From NCBI RefSeq assembly GCF_028372415.1, contig NC_092878.1:137242250-137306249 (forward strand): a stretch of 64,000 bases of DNA, in the 5' to 3' direction. Source of the stretch: Notamacropus eugenii (Eukaryota > Chordata > Mammalia > Diprotodontia > Macropodidae). The notes beneath the pieces are model-generated. The model did not search any database. It was given only the letters and a program-made list of their open reading frames with translations, and was not told the DNA's origin. Shown in pieces: positions 38,235 to 51,557 of the stretch. The position numbers and the translations under genes were made by a program. The number at the start of each line of letters is the position of its first letter. Positions within the stretch are counted from its first letter, which is position 1.

Positions 38235-38765
38235 TTTGTCCTTTGTTTTCAAAGAGGACCAATGACATCATGAGGTGATGTCTTGGTTTTTGCATGCATT
38301 GGATTTAAGGTAGAGTTGTCCAGCCTCAGCTGTCAGCCTTACTCTTCTTCCAGAGTTATCTAAGTCCAGTGACAAGACAAAAGGTGATGGCCTGGGATAT
38401 GGTGGATGACCTTGGCATTTTTGATGTCTGACCAAGTTCTAAATGCTCCATAGCTCCTGCTTTAGTCACTTTCAGAGCCACTAGAACAAGTTGTTCTCAT
38501 CCACCCATTCTACCGGGAGAAGTCTTCACACGCTTGGAGGAGGCATCCCCCTATTTTACCAACAGGTTAGAGGCCTGTCAGTTATCCTCAACCTGGTTTA
38601 GCCCATCTGCATAGACAGTTTTACTGGGGTGTGGCCACTTTGTGTGCTACATCTCTCTGGAGTTACAGGTGAGAGCTGGATAAAGTTGGACACCAAAGGT
38701 GGATAAGCAACCCTGGAAATGGCATGGTAGCCCTCACTCCAGTGGTGCTAGATCTTCTTGAACAT
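38235..38765 (-). mobile_element. RTE-tailed nonautonomous retroposon
   Basis: Same family as 57918-58440 (shared GATGTCTGACCAAG, AGGCCTGT and ACCTGGTTTAGCC text). Lies in the intergenic region. Confidence 0.55.
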
Positions 38766-38779
38766 GAGAGACTAGAATT

Positions 38780-39010
38780 CAAGGGCTGTATATGAAAATC
38801 AAGAAGTCATTTGCATAGAGATGATAATTAAACCCGCAGGAACATGAGATCAATGAGAGGTCAACAATAAAAATATAGGAAGGGAAGAGGTTCTGGGACA
38901 GGACCTAAGGGGTACCCACAGTTACAGACTTTGAGGTGGATGATGGTTCATGGGAGCCTGAGAAGGAGCAGTTGGGCACATAAGAGAATAATGTCACCAA
39001 AACTTATAGA
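38780..39010 (-). mobile_element. L2/CR1-clade LINE fragment
   Basis: GCATAGAGATGATAATTAAA and the following text match the family segment at 24243-24330. Further degraded pieces may extend to about 39660. Confidence 0.5.
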
Positions 39011-39665
39011 GAATACAGTATAATTTACAGATTAATTGTTATCTGCTTCAAAGGAGGGAATTTCCACACCACAGAATTCCCTTCACTGATGAAATCTTGG
39101 GCACAGTACAAAACCCCCAAATACCACCCCATCCCTTAATTATCACTAATACATTTTGGAAAGTCAGTCTTTTTTATTAAGAATGTTGAACACCTGTGAG
39201 GCAAAGTTTTCAAGTGAGAAGGTGGAAGGAGGGATTCACATGAGAAAAGGAGTCTTAAAAAGGATGAAAAGGATGAAGGGAGCCATTAGGATGAGCAGGA
39301 TAGTGAGTTAATTAGGGATGTGTAAGAAGATTGCTTTGCAGCAGTAAAGGCCCAGGTGAGGTTATATAAAATAATTTTGTAGTGGACCCAGTCAGTCAGC
39401 ACATTTTCATGATTCTCTCCAGCTTAATTTATCAGCTCATTCAAAGGAGCAAAGGCAGAAGATGGTAGGAGTGATGAAAGGCTAAGGCTGGACAGGACAA
39501 GATCTGTGCTATAAGACAGGCACAAGGAGCTCAAGACGAAAGGATCATACATAGTTGAATGGATTCACCAACATGCCAAGATGGAGAAAAGAGGAAATCG
39601 TAGCTAACACAAAGATGATGGCCTGAAAGAAGACTAAGGATTTGAGGGATTAGAAATCATAATGT

Positions 39666-39932
39666 TGTTTTTTCATGGTATATTACGGGGATGGTTGTCT
39701 CAAAGAATTCAGAATCAGACCACCTCTAATGCAAATATAGGTATTTGTTGGGAATGAAACCTCCAACAGTCTCCCACAGAGACTTAGTACAACAAGACAG
39801 ACTATTTTATAGTGTAATAGTGCTGATTACACAACAGAAATTATGAATATTCAAAAGGCAGGAGGGATTTAAGAGATTAGGTAATGGGGAGGAGTTCCAG
39901 CCTTGGTGAAATTGCACATACAATTTCCCACA
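39666..39932 (-). mobile_element. Possible LTR fossil
   Basis: On the minus strand it starts TGTGGGAAATTG, has a TATAAAA run midway and ends AAAAACA. Old LTR of unknown family, with no internal region. Confidence 0.35.
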
Positions 39933-40998
39933 ATGAATACAGAAAAACCCATTTGGGGAGGGGCATTAATATATGATAATAACATTATAATAAGCCTCAC
40001 TATAACACAAGTTTACTCTAGGTTAGTTCTCTACTATTAGTGCACAGGAGCCCTCTTAGGGAAAGTTTCTTCTATTGTTTTGGGGTCGGCCAAATATTTT
40101 TTCTGAATTTTGCAGTCAATCCTTGTGTAAATATTTTCTCTTCTTCCACACTCTCCTTTTTCACTTCTATCAAGTTATTTGACACTGCTTCTTGGATTGT
40201 ATTATAGAAATGTACAATTTACGTGAATCTCACCTCTGTGAAGGCAGAATTTTTTTCATTTTTGCCTTTGTATTCAAGGTGGTAGATAAATACTTATTGA
40301 ATTGAATTGAAAAGTATGATGTGCTTTCCTTAAATTAAAATATGGGCATGTATTTCAGAGTGGAAGCAAGTAAGTCATACCATGTGATGAGACAGACTAT
40401 TTTATTTAAAAGATTCAATTTATTTTTAAAGCGGAATTTAAAAGTACCTATTTCCTTTGTAATATAAAAGAGGAAAGAAGAAGGTGAATATAGGCTTTCT
40501 GTGGAGTAAATATAATTTTAAAAGTCTTTACAAGAATAGTGAATCTCAGTAATTTCTATAAAAGATTAAATATTTTTAAAGATTTATAGTAATATTATCC
40601 CATACCATGAAATGCTTAGCCCACTTTCCTGGAAGAAAGAAAAGGGGAAAGGAATAGGCATTTATTAAGCACCTACTATGTGCCAAGTACTGAGCTAAAC
40701 ACTTTACAAATATTATTTCATTTGAAGCAGAAGATAAGATACCTAGAAGGAGTAGTCTTTTAAGGCATTTACTACTTTTGTCCAAAGGATATTGGAATTC
40801 CACTTAAAGTGTCCACTTCCAGCAACAATAAGAAGAATTTACAACTTGATCCAATGTTCTAGTCCAGTATAACCCCCTTTCTTCAAATTAAAAAAAACCC
40901 AAAACATTAGTACCTAATACTACCCCAGGTAAATTGACTTAGTTATTGACAATTTTAATCCTTTATCTTGGAAAATGCGTTTATTTGTTCCAAAGTAC

Positions 40999-41004
40999 TT
41001 TATT
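40999..41004 (-). other. ADH7: Putative polyadenylation signal of copy B
   Basis: AATAAA on the minus strand 120 bp beyond the stop codon; a second AATAAA lies at 40980-40985. Either could end a short 3' UTR. This is a position-based inference. Confidence 0.4.
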
Positions 41005-41123
41005 TCTGTTTTCTGCACAACTCACAGGAGAGAGTCATATGTGATTTGCCATTATTATATGAAAGCAAAATCTCAGGAAAGAGCCTGGCAGGGATCCATG
41101 GCTACCTCTTTTCTTTCAGGACT

Positions 41124-41148
41124 TCAAAATGTCAGGATTGTTCGAATG
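41124..41148 (-). CDS. ADH7: Copy B exon 9 (stop codon)
   Basis: After a CTATTTCAG acceptor this reads C-ATT-CGA and on to IRTILTF and TGA, completing serine from exon 8 (AG|C). IRTVLTF-stop is the standard ADH C terminus, so the call is secure despite its 25-bp length. Confidence 0.9.
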
Positions 41149-41254
41149 CTGAAATAGAAAATAAAAATTCCTCTTGATAGTTGGTTTTCATATCTTCCAA
41201 ATAAGAGTAATCAGATCTTGTTCAAATTATTATATCATGTGTTTTCCTCTGATG

Positions 41255-41700
41255 CAAACTGATGCAAAATGAAATAAGCAGATCCAGGAAAACATTGTAC
41301 ACAGTATCAGCAACACTGCATGATGGTCAGCTATGAATGACTCAGCTCTCCTTAGCAACACAAAAATCCTAGACAAGTATAAAGGACTCATGAAGGAAAA
41401 TGCTATCCCCATCCAGATAAAGACCACTCAAAATGCAGATCAAAGCATATTTTTCTCTTACTTTATTCTTTTTGTGTTTTTTTTCTTGTGTTCTATTTCT
41501 TCTTCTACAACTATGATGAATATAGAAATATGTTTTGCATGATAACACATGTATAAACTATATCAAACTGTCTACCATTTTCAGAAGATGGGAGGGAAGG
41601 AAAGGGGGGAGAAAAATTTGGAACTCAAAATTGTGTAAAAATGAAAGCTAAAAATTTTCTTGATATGTAATTGGGGAAAAAATAAAATACTATTAAAAAG
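41255..41700 (+). mobile_element. L1 3' end, intron 8 of copy B
   Basis: Sense L1 3' UTR ending in AATTGGGGAAAAAATAAAAT and an A-rich tail near 41700. Confidence 0.6.
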
Positions 41701-42399
41701 AAAAAAAAGCAATTGTCTTTCTATCTTGTATGCACAGGAACAGTAAATGAAGTAGCTCGTTAAGTGAATGACAAATCTGAACCTTTAAATCCCAAACCCA
41801 GTCGGAAGAGGCTTCTGGAGTCTGAGAGGAAATTTGGGAGTCCATGAAACCTGAGCGTATCTTCCACTAATCAGTAAGGAGTGGATTGCTTTATATCTGA
41901 TACTGTGTCTCAATTTTCACACCTGTAGAGAAGTGAGGGAATAGGAATAGATGAGCCCTTAGGACCTCTCTACATCTACAGCTAACGATCCCATGATTCT
42001 TTGCTCTTCAAGGAAATACAGTAAAATACAGCACAGCTGCTGAAGCTCTAAACAAGAAGATGGGAAAGGTAAGCAGTTTTTGTAATGAAAATGCATTTCC
42101 TCTTCTCTCATTCAAAAGAGAGATAGCAGTCTCTTTTATGAAGCCATTAAATGCAGGGGGGAGGTTGACCTTCAAAATGGCAACATCTGTCACCAGAATT
42201 GCTGGTCTCTGGCTAGAGTAGAAAGATGAGGTTCCACTACCACCTTGGTCCTGCAGAACCTCAGTTTTCTCCTCCATACAGTGGAGGGACTGGAAAAAGT
42301 TATTAAACTATGCATACTCCTAGGCCAGTTACATTAAGACTATATCCCTGTGATATTAAAGAATGAGGAAAAGAAAAGAACCCTTAAGTACTTTTATAC

Positions 42400-42965
42400 T
42401 TAAAGCAGTGATAGCAAAAAACCCTGAAAGCTACAGGACTACCCATCAGTTAGGAAAATGGCCAATAAGCTATAGTGTATAGATGTGATAGAATGTTATG
42501 CTATAAGAAATTATGAAGGTGATAGTTTCAGAGAAATCTGTGAAGATTTGTAAGAACTGCTGCAGAGTGAAGTGAACAATTTATATGATAATAAAATATG
42601 ACAAATATACAATATAAAAATGTACAATTTATATAATGATAAAAAAACTTTAAAAGACTTAAAAACTAGGAGCTGCGCAATTCCTAAGCACTCATGTTGA
42701 ACTATGTTAAACACCAGAGAGATGAAGGACCAAGAATACAGATTGAGACATGTGTGTATATGTATATACATACATAATATATACATATACATACATATAC
42801 ACACATACATATGGGGGAGATGGCCAATGGAGAAATTTGTTTTGCTTTGCTACATATATTTGTAACAAAGACTATTTTTTTCTTTTTCAGTTGAAGGTAG
42901 AAAGATAGAAGAAAAAGAAGGAAGATTTGCATTAATTTTTTAAATCATTTTAAAAATTAAAAAAA
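42400..42965 (+). mobile_element. L1 3' end, intron 8 of copy B
   Basis: Sense ORF2-end and 3' UTR text (GATAGAATGTTATGCTATAA, GAACTGCTGCAGAGTGAAG), interrupted by a TA/CA-rich run at 42750-42810. Confidence 0.5.
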
Positions 42966-44124
42966 TATTAAAGGCTTGGGTTAAATGATTTCTAAAATTC
43001 TTTTCAAATCCCAGATACTTCACTGGTTTCCTAATTCCTGGGGCTTACTATATACAACAAAAGGTAATCTACAGTCAGGAATTAAGTTGGTAAAACAGTG
43101 GCTATTTTAAAATTTAGATTGTAACAGTGGCACTTATTAGGTGGGATCTCTTCAGATTCACAAAAGTTAACCTATTGGATTTCATTAGCTCCTCCCTCTA
43201 CTTACTGCCAGCCTTCTTGTCATACTGTATTGTCATTGCCTTATCTTACGTCAAACTGCCGATTTACTGTACTGTCTAGTACATGTAATGGCATTTGTAT
43301 TCAAACACAGTCCTGGCCAAACAGCAGCACTGAGATTCTAGGAAAGTGATTTAATTTCCCCGGGTTTTAGTTTCATCTGAGTTCTCTCCCAGCTCTATGT
43401 TACTATAATCCCATGACTTAGCTAAACAACTGATCATTTGGGAAACAATTAGTTTGTATGAATTCATCTGCTTTCCAAAATGTTTCCAAATTCCAAATAG
43501 TAATTGACTATTTAAAATAATTCTAACCATTTAAGGTACATATTTAGACCAGTTCTCACAAGAAGATATTTATTTCCTGCACTGCCTAAATTCTACAGAT
43601 AAAGGAGCCACAAAGGTGAGAGAAGGATAAGAAAATCCTTGTGGGAAAATGGGAGAAAAAGTTTGTCACACATCGATGTACATTGACTTTTTTTTGGCCA
43701 ATGAAACAGAAATCTCTCGTCTTTATAATTAGAGAAACCACTAGAAAATGGTAATGTATGATGGGAGATGGAACATTACGACAGAATGTACTCTTTTAGA
43801 CTACTATAGGTAAGAATTGGCACCAGGACAGGGGTGGAGAAAACATAGTTGTGTTCCGAGCCTATTTTTTCCACTTCAACATCCCAGTGCCCATTCTTGG
43901 GATAGCAGCTGAAGGGATTCTGTCCTGCATCGCACTCCTATTTCCCCTCATATATTTATTTTGGGGCGAGGAATATCAAAAGTTTTTCCTGTTATGTTCC
44001 TGGGGGCCAGTCAGTCATTCACCATTTGCAACCATGATCTGCCTTCATCTCCCCAGCACCAAAATACCATGTGAAGAACTCTTACGGATAGTACACAAAC
44101 AGGAAGTTATCTTATGTGATCATG

Positions 44125-44290
44125 ACTTAGAAAATCTAAACGTCAAATCCAACTCCCTCACTTTCCAGAGGAAGAAACAGGCCCAAAGAAGAAGGGTTCA
44201 CCCAAGGTCGCATAATTATTAATGGGCAGGACTGGGATTTAAACTCATATAATTTGACTCCATATCTAGCTTCTTTTGTGCTATATTGAG
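44125..44290 (-). mobile_element. MIR-type SINE
   Basis: Antisense MIR (AGGAAGAAACAGGCCCAAAG, ACCCAAGGTCGCATAATTA). It accounts for the end of the open stretch at 43851-44222. Confidence 0.5.
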
Positions 44291-44487
44291 TCCAGGTGAC
44301 ATCACCAAAGTGGACTTCAATTTTGTGAGAGAAATAGTACCTAATAGATTCAATCAATGAAAAAAAAATACCAAGAAAACTATTATTTCGTATAGGACAG
44401 TGACATATTATTTCCACTAGGATTTTTATCTTTTGGAAGCCAGAATAGGAAAAATACATATACAAGATAACTAATGTCCAAATATTA

Positions 44488-44676
<189 letters not shown>

Positions 44677-44892
44677 TTAAAAAAAATAAGCACCAATATT
44701 TCTCCCTTTGTAAAATATAAAAAAATCAGTTAACAATACTTGTTAAATGGTTACGATAGGCCAGACATGGGAGTATAAAACAAGGCAACAAAAATTTCTG
44801 CACAGAAAGTACATATAACAAATATTTGGATTTTCTGAGGGGGACTTAGAGAAATAAATGGACAGGAAGAGAAGAGGTTTGAGAAGGGAGGG

Positions 44893-44937
<45 letters not shown>
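44893..44937. repeat. (GT)n microsatellite
   Basis: About 20 GT units in intron 7 of copy B, about 220 bp upstream of exon 8. Confidence 0.95.
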
Positions 44938-44939
<2 letters not shown>

Positions 44940-45721
44940 CCGGTTGTAACCTGCACTACTTATGCACCCAAATGAATGAAATCATGAATCCATTGAACAT
45001 TAAAGTATATTTTATTTTAGACTTAAATATGACAGCCTTTATTTTGTATGATCTTATCTTCTTGTATCAAAAAAAGTCTAATGACGTACTTGTAGCATAT
45101 AACTCATCTTTTTGACAAGAATCGGGTGGAGGGAGGTTGGCTCAAATCCCTTTGTGGCTACCATGTCCTTTATCAGACTAATTAAAGTCATACTTTATTC
45201 AGGAGACCTTTTCAACTAACCTCTCTCTGCACTGATCATGCCCTCTGTGAACTTGTAACAGCCATATAGCTTATATGTATACCTCACTTCATAATCGACA
45301 AAATAGTCATATTTAAACAACCTTATAACAGAGATAATGAAAATATTTTAAAAGTTAAGAGAACTAAGACTCCAAGAAAGTGGTGCCTAGTTCAATCACT
45401 TGTTCGGGACCCCATGCAGTGTCCTTTGCATTGCACCAGAATCTTTTATGCTATTATTTTATTATTATTTATTAATATCATATTTTGTCATATTATGTTA
45501 TATTAATAATTTATTTATACAATATTACAACATAATATTATTTTGTTGGGTGTTTGCTTCTAGGGTGAAAATCTGTAACCTTATTATATATTTAACAACT
45601 TCAGCCTTTTCTTTTGTCTCTGAGCAAAGAAACTCAAGATTTCAAAAGTTCAGTCTTCATAGATGCCAAAGTTTATTCTTCCTATCAATTACTTTTAATT
45701 AAAGAAAAACTCTGAGCTAAG

Positions 45722-46325
45722 TGTAAAAGATTCAGTACTCTCATAAAACAGTTGGACTCTAAAGAAATTGTTATTTCAGCACCACTTATGCCGAGGAAAC
45801 TTGTTAGCCCTCATTATTTCATCTCCTGAGAAACTTCATGACATCTGGGTGTTATTTTTGGGGGTTGGCAAACTGACCTGGCACATTCCCACAAGATATA
45901 CTGGCTATCTTTATTCCTCTTTGCCAATTAAAGGTGTTCTTATCTTATTCCCAGTGAGTCTACTACACACAGTCTGCTATCAGTAGACTCAGAACATAGA
46001 TGGGTCCCATAAACCAAAAAAGCATTCCTCTATGACAGAGAAAAGTGGTTTTGGTCCCATGTATGCACAAGACTGTCTTCCTTAACATTGACCTCATCCC
46101 CACAATGCTGCCAACCCTATAATCAATTGTATTATTTTCTCACCTATTTCCTGTCTTTTGTTCTATGCTTATAAAAAGGAGTCGTATGTCCATCTTGGAG
46201 CTGTTGGCTTAACTGAGGCATCCATTGACCCACTCTACTGACAGGTTTGTGCTCTGCCAATAAACCATTACAGTGCTTGGAGAAAACATACCTTATGCCA
46301 GCTTTGTTGAATTTCACTCATGACA
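45722..46325 (+). mobile_element. Probable solo LTR fossil (endogenous retrovirus)
   Basis: Has TATAAAAAGG near 46170, CAATAAACC near 46258 and an end of CTCATGACA at 46325. The pattern fits an LTR. Old, with no coding part. Lies in intron 7 of copy B; the left edge is uncertain. Confidence 0.5.
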
Positions 46326-47590
46326 CTTTTCTAGGTAGTGATTTTTAGAGTGTATTATAATGATTGCTTACATAGTGTTCTCCACAACCTGTCTTGTGTA
46401 ATCCTTACATAATCCTTATAAATTTAGTAATACAACATCATCATTTACCAGAGATAGAAATTTTTTTTGTCTTTCCTCCCTGATCACATCAGACCACAGA
46501 GACTATAAATCACTCTCTTTACCTGACATGATCACACCAAGAACAGTTGTGACTTTCTTCCCTTCCTGTTTTTAGGTATTTTGGAAAGCAGCCCTGCATA
46601 ACTTCGATAATTCCCATCTATGCTAAGGGATAGGGAACTGTAGGGAGAATTATGGAGAAAATGGGAAACTATGAAGTCTAGCATAAAGTACTGACATGAT
46701 TGGGAGAGCCTGGATGTGTGCAGAAAGAAGTGAAAACAGAAGTAACTCACGGTAGGTCTACATCAGTTGAAAGGCAGAGAATCATCTAGGAAACAATAAA
46801 GAATTCCTGTATCTCCTAGCATCATCAGAGTCTTCTGATGTAAGGCTAGGCATTATGGAAAGTATGAATAAAGGAAAGCTTAAGAAGATTGGAAGAGTGA
46901 AGTTTTTGGAGCTATTAAATCAAATTCCAAGACTTACTCTTATGCACACCAATGTCAGAGAGCTGGTCCCCTAGGAAAGGAGACTAGCACCATCTGCTGG
47001 ACAACAGCAGACAAGACAAACTGCAGAGACTAGTAAATAAATTGAGAAGTGAGTTCTAGGAAGCAGGGGCAGTGGAAGGCAGCATCCTCAATGACATGGC
47101 CATGATCTTCTGGGAGTTTAGGATTACAGATAGCAGAGCTAAGAGAAAAAACTGCAACTGGAAGCATTAATGGGAAGCACCAACTGGTAAGTAACAGTAA
47201 TAAGTAACTCAGTAGTAACACTGGCTGAGCATACAAAAAGTGGTTCATGTGTTTATTGCTGCATTCTTTGGACTCAGGTACAAGTCTTGTCAGTTTCCAT
47301 TAATAGTTAAACAAAAAAGTTAATATTTTGAAACGTGTAATCCAGTCAAAAGGCAGCTGGCAATAACCCTTTGGGAGTATCAGATGCTAAATTTCCCAAG
47401 TCATCTGGGTGGGACTGTGAGTCCCAGAGGTCCCCAAAGGGCAACCCTTTTGCCTAGTGGGAACCCATGAAATAGGTTGAATTTGTAAGTTTCTCAAAGG
47501 CAGAGATGCTGTCTTCTACATTCTTTACATTTCCAAGATATATGGTATAGCACTTTGAATATTGTTCATAATTAATGTTTCACCCGATTG
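46326..47590. other. Intron 7 of copy B, no feature seen
   Basis: No open frame or repeat family recognised, apart from a short RTE-tail-like fragment beginning near 47595. Confidence 0.4.
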
Positions 47591-47886
47591 ATTGCTGTCC
47601 TTTGTTCTCAAAGAGGACCAAAATGACATCACTATGTTAGAGTCAGGTTATAGTGTGTCTGACTGGGACTAATTACCTAACTGTATACTGAACTAATGAA
47701 TTAAGATATGTTCAACTTTCAATAATGAGAACAAATAGGGAGAAGAATTAGCTAAATTTTAATACCATTTATTCTCTCTTGGTTTCCCATTTTCATTTTT
47801 CTCTTATTTATTTCAAATACATTTTAAAAACATTCATCTGGAAACTATTTTTACATGTGTTATAAGGCATAGACTAAAATATGGGA

Positions 47887-48110
47887 CAGCAAGGAGGCAC
47901 AGTGAAAAAGTGCAGGGTCTAAAGTCAGGAACTCATCTTCCTGAGATCAGATCTGGTCTCAGACACTAGCTGTGTGATCCTAGACAAGTCACTAAACTCT
48001 GCCTCAGTTTCCTCATCTGTAAAATTAACTGGACAAGGAAATGACAAAGCATTCCAGTATCTTTGCCAAGAAAACCTTAAATGGGGTCATGAAGTGTCAT
48101 AACTAAATGA
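47887..48110 (+). mobile_element. tRNA-derived SINE
   Basis: TCAGACACTAGCTGTGTGAT and CTCAGTTTCCTCATCTGTAA, in intron 7 of copy B. Confidence 0.6.
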
Positions 48111-48574
48111 AAATAGACTAAAATCATGGAACATTTTAATGCTGAAACAGAATAAAGACTTCATCTAGTCATTTTACAACTCATTTCACAGAGAAGGAGA
48201 CAGGATCAGAGGGTCTGAAGTACCTTGACTTTGTCTGCATTGCTAATTACTAGAAGAGTAAGAACTGGGAACGAAATTTTCTCAATACTTTTCTGGTGCT
48301 TCATGCTAACTCACTGAGGTTTCAAGTTGAATAAGAGCATTGATAGAAAAAGAGAACACAGGAAGGATGGTAGATTTGATGGGGAAGATAATATAGTAGG
48401 TGTTTTTAAAATGGTATTTAATGGAAATCTTGAATTTAAAGGCTTTGTTCTATTACCTGATCCACATAAAATGACACCCCTCATGCCTCCCCCAGACTCC
48501 ACCACCAGCTGCAGAATAAAACTCAGCTTGTAATTATCTGTCAAGACCAAGAGCATACAGAATAGATAATGCTA

Positions 48575-48765
48575 ACCTCAGAGACAGGACACCTGGTTTT
48601 GAACATGAGAACTGTTATTTACAAGCTATATGACTCTGGGTAAATGACCTCTCTCAGCTTTAATTCCTCATCTGTAAAATGGGGACAATACCTATCACAA
48701 AGGATTTTTGCAAGGAAAGCATTTTGTGAGGTTAAACACTCCTAAGTACTATAAATAAATAGGAG
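48575..48765 (+). mobile_element. MIR-type SINE
   Basis: TGACTCTGGGTAAATGACCT and TTCCTCATCTGTAAAATGGG, the MIR core and tail. Confidence 0.6.
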
Positions 48766-48989
48766 TTACCATTATGAGATTCAACTTCTGTCACAGTGTG
48801 AATCTACAGACTTCTATATTGAGTTATTTACTCAAACTTTGGAACTGAAGGTACTATTTAGCAGTTCAGGAAATTTATCTTCATGGCTGCATAGATGTTA
48901 CACAAAATAATAGAACAAACCAGAACCTCTGGCCACACATGAATGTAACTGTTTTTTTTTTTTAATTTTTGTAATTTACAATAATTGCA

Positions 48990-49420
48990 CTATGAGAAAT
49001 CATTACTATAATGTCTGTAGATTATATTAAGACTTATATGAACTAATGCAAAATGAAGTAGAAAAAATCAAGAAAACAATTCCCTATGATGCCTATGCAA
49101 ATGGAAAAGAACCTCCCCTCCCTCCCAAAAGTGAACGATGTCTAATTTCAGAGCCTAAGACTGATCCCAAAGGAGAGGTAAGAAAGCATACCCTCCTTCC
49201 CTTCTTTGCAGAAGTAGAGGCTATGGGTGTGAATGGAACATTGCCCATTTCGTTCACCTTGGTTGATAATTTGGTTTTGTTGAATTCCCTCCCTTCCCAA
49301 TCCTACCCTTCGTTATTCTTTGTTACTGGAGATAGCTCTCTGGGTAGGGGAGGATGGACATAGATATTTGGGAATAAAATTGATAGGAAAAGATATCAAT
49401 AAAAATTAAAATAAAAAAGA
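48990..49420 (+). mobile_element. L1-like 3' end, intron 7 of copy B
   Basis: Contains ACTAATGCAAAATGAAGTAG and ends in an A-rich AATAAAAATTAAAATAAAAA run near 49420, as L1 3' ends do in this window. Confidence 0.45.
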
Positions 49421-49934
49421 ACTTATATCTACAAAAATGCCTTCCAGGGGAAATATTTCCATGGTTTCTAACTCAGAATGAACTAAGCTTTTTGAAAACT
49501 TGCATTAGAGGTACCAATATTGAGGGAGTAGTCAGTGTAAGACCTGAGTAATTATTCTTTTTCCTCTTTGATATCTTCATATTCCTCCTTTAGCTGGTTC
49601 TCTGTACTTCACTCAAAGAATTCCCCTTTTTTTCAGTGGCATGCTTCTTACAATAGTGGAAGATCATAGGCTTTCACTTGGCAAAGGACATGTCAGAATG
49701 TCCAGCTTCTTCTACCTACATGCCAATACCTTTCTCACCTATCTTCAGACGTGCCCACCACTGGGGCCCCTCCCCTAATTGGTGCATTTCTGTCAAGGAC
49801 TATAACATCATGAAGAGTTCAGAGTATACACGGGCACTTCTCTCCTTCCACTCTTTACTCTCTGGACTTTACCTCCTTGCCTTCACATATTCGCTTTCTC
49901 CTTCAGCTCCCTTTTAAAGATTCTGAAGATCTCT

Positions 49935-50440
49935 TGGCAGGATAAGATACCAGACATGAGGTCCTCTCTTGAACTAAACTGCCAAGCACTCAAACTTTAC
50001 TGCAGAGACAGCTACTCTGATGGGCTGGTCACATTGTTTGAATGCCAAATACACATATGCCTAAAAGACTATTTTATGGAGAACTCACACAGGGCAAGCA
50101 TTCACATGGCGGTCAGAAAAAGTGATACAAGGACCACTCTCAAGGTCTCTCTTAAGAACTTCAGAACTGATTGTGTGACATGGGACACGTTCCCACAGCA
50201 TAGCATGCCCACATCAGAGAAGGGGAGGTGTTCTATGAGCAAAGCAGAATTGAAGTAGCTCAAAAGAAACATACGATGCACAAATTAGAGAATCCAGCCC
50301 AAATGTTCATATGGACTATTTGTGCCCAACCTGTGGCAGAGCATTCCAAGCTCATGTTAGTCTGATCAGTCACAGTCAGACACACTAACAGAATAATGTC
50401 ATTTTGGTCTTCTTTTAGAATGAAGGACAACAAGAAACCA
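49935..50440 (+). mobile_element. RTE-type LINE C-terminal fragment with C2H2-like finger
   Basis: Plus-strand reading gives decayed RTE C-terminal text (TLKVSLKNF, FECQIHICLKDYF). In a shifted frame it gives CPTCGRAFQAHVSLISHSQT followed by H-stop, a C-x2-C...H-x4-H finger that closes this LINE group's ORF. The 3' end GAATGAAGGACAACAA is the tail reused by the SINE-like repeats at 25757, 38240 and 57920. Confidence 0.6.
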
Positions 50441-50486
50441 TGTGTAGTCATCCTCCATGTCTTTGAGGGTAGTGGCTATCTACTTA

Positions 50487-50580
50487 TTCATTCATTCATT
50501 CATTCATTCATTCATTCATTCATTCATTCGTTTGTTTCTTCATTCATTAATTCATTAATTCATTCATCTGTCTATTTGTT
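50487..50580. repeat. (CATT)n tetranucleotide repeat
   Basis: ATTC units, pure to about 50528 and then decaying, just upstream of exon 7 of copy B in plus coordinates. Confidence 0.9.
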
Positions 50581-50699
50581 TGTTTGCTTACTGCATTTGT
50601 ATTCTTAGCACATTGCCTGGACATAAGAAGCACTTAATAAATATTTTATCTCTCTATTTGAAATAGCTAGACCCTCCCTTCCATTTCTCAGCCACATAC

Positions 50700-50835
50700 C
50701 TCCAAAAACACATCCTTTCCAGGTACGTCCAGTGAACAGCAGCATGGGATCGTGAGTAAGCATTTTAGATGGTGGAGGAGCTCCTACAATCACACTGGTC
50801 CCATAGCTCATATGACAGGAAGCCAGGGCATCAAT
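50700..50835 (-). CDS. ADH7: Copy B exon 7
   Basis: 136 bp, the family length, open in the ancestral frame. Reads IDALASCHMSYGTSVIVGAP then KMLTHDPMLLFTGRTWKGC. The match to ADH7 is the closest of any exon here. Under the exon 6 frameshift it would be untranslated. Confidence 0.92.
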
Positions 50836-51012
50836 CTGAGGCATAAATGAAAGAGAAAATGTGCTTCTTACTGTATTTTTCAGAATCAGAAGAGATCTGC
50901 TCCTTATTCTATTTCCAACATTTAACACGGCTCCCCCACATCAATGGATCAACAATCTATTCAGTGTTTACTATTTTCCAGGCACCATGTTAAGTAAGGA
51001 CTGTTGATACCA

Positions 51013-51380
51013 GAGGTTCCCAAACTTATTTGGCCTAATGCCACCTTTTCAAAAAAAAAAATTAGTCAGTGCCCCCTGACCCGAAAATCTACTTTGTTTA
51101 ACTCTTTGATTTTTTTTTTTTAGAAAATTTGATCATTTCAAAAATAGTTATCTTTTAAATGACACATCTTAAATTTAATAATTTATTATAAATTTGCAGG
51201 GTTTTTTCCTGCCTTGAAATTTTGATGATGTAACATTGCATCATGTAACCATATAGTAATTGTGTTTTATATTTGAAGAGAATAGCAAGTTGTGCCTAGC
51301 AGAGTTGCACATGGACAATCATCTTTTTACTGCACTGTGTTATGAAAATGCTCTTTTATTCTATAAATTAAAAATGAAAA
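51013..51380. mobile_element. Possible DNA transposon fragment
   Basis: Starts CCAGAGGTTCCCAAACTTAT, a hAT-like terminus, and runs into AT-rich sequence. No matching right terminus was found. Intron 6 of copy B. Confidence 0.35.
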
Positions 51381-51557
51381 TAAAATAAATTTTAAAAAAG
51401 AAGTGGGGAAGAGGGAAAGGATGTAGATTCCTTGGAAATAACTTGTAAGGTTTGCAAAAGAGCCTTTGGTGGCTCTAACGCCTTTTCCTCTTTGTGTCCT
51501 TCAGCACATAGTCAATCTCTTTTAGATTACACAAATGGGACCACTTTTCTCCTCATT

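Noticed and set aside
43851-44222. 123-codon plus-strand frame with a hydrophobic start
   Set aside because: Its second half is an antisense MIR element and it lies antisense within intron 8 of copy B; no family recognised.
50487-50580. CRISPR-like spaced repeat
   Set aside because: It is a pure tetranucleotide microsatellite without spacers, in vertebrate DNA.
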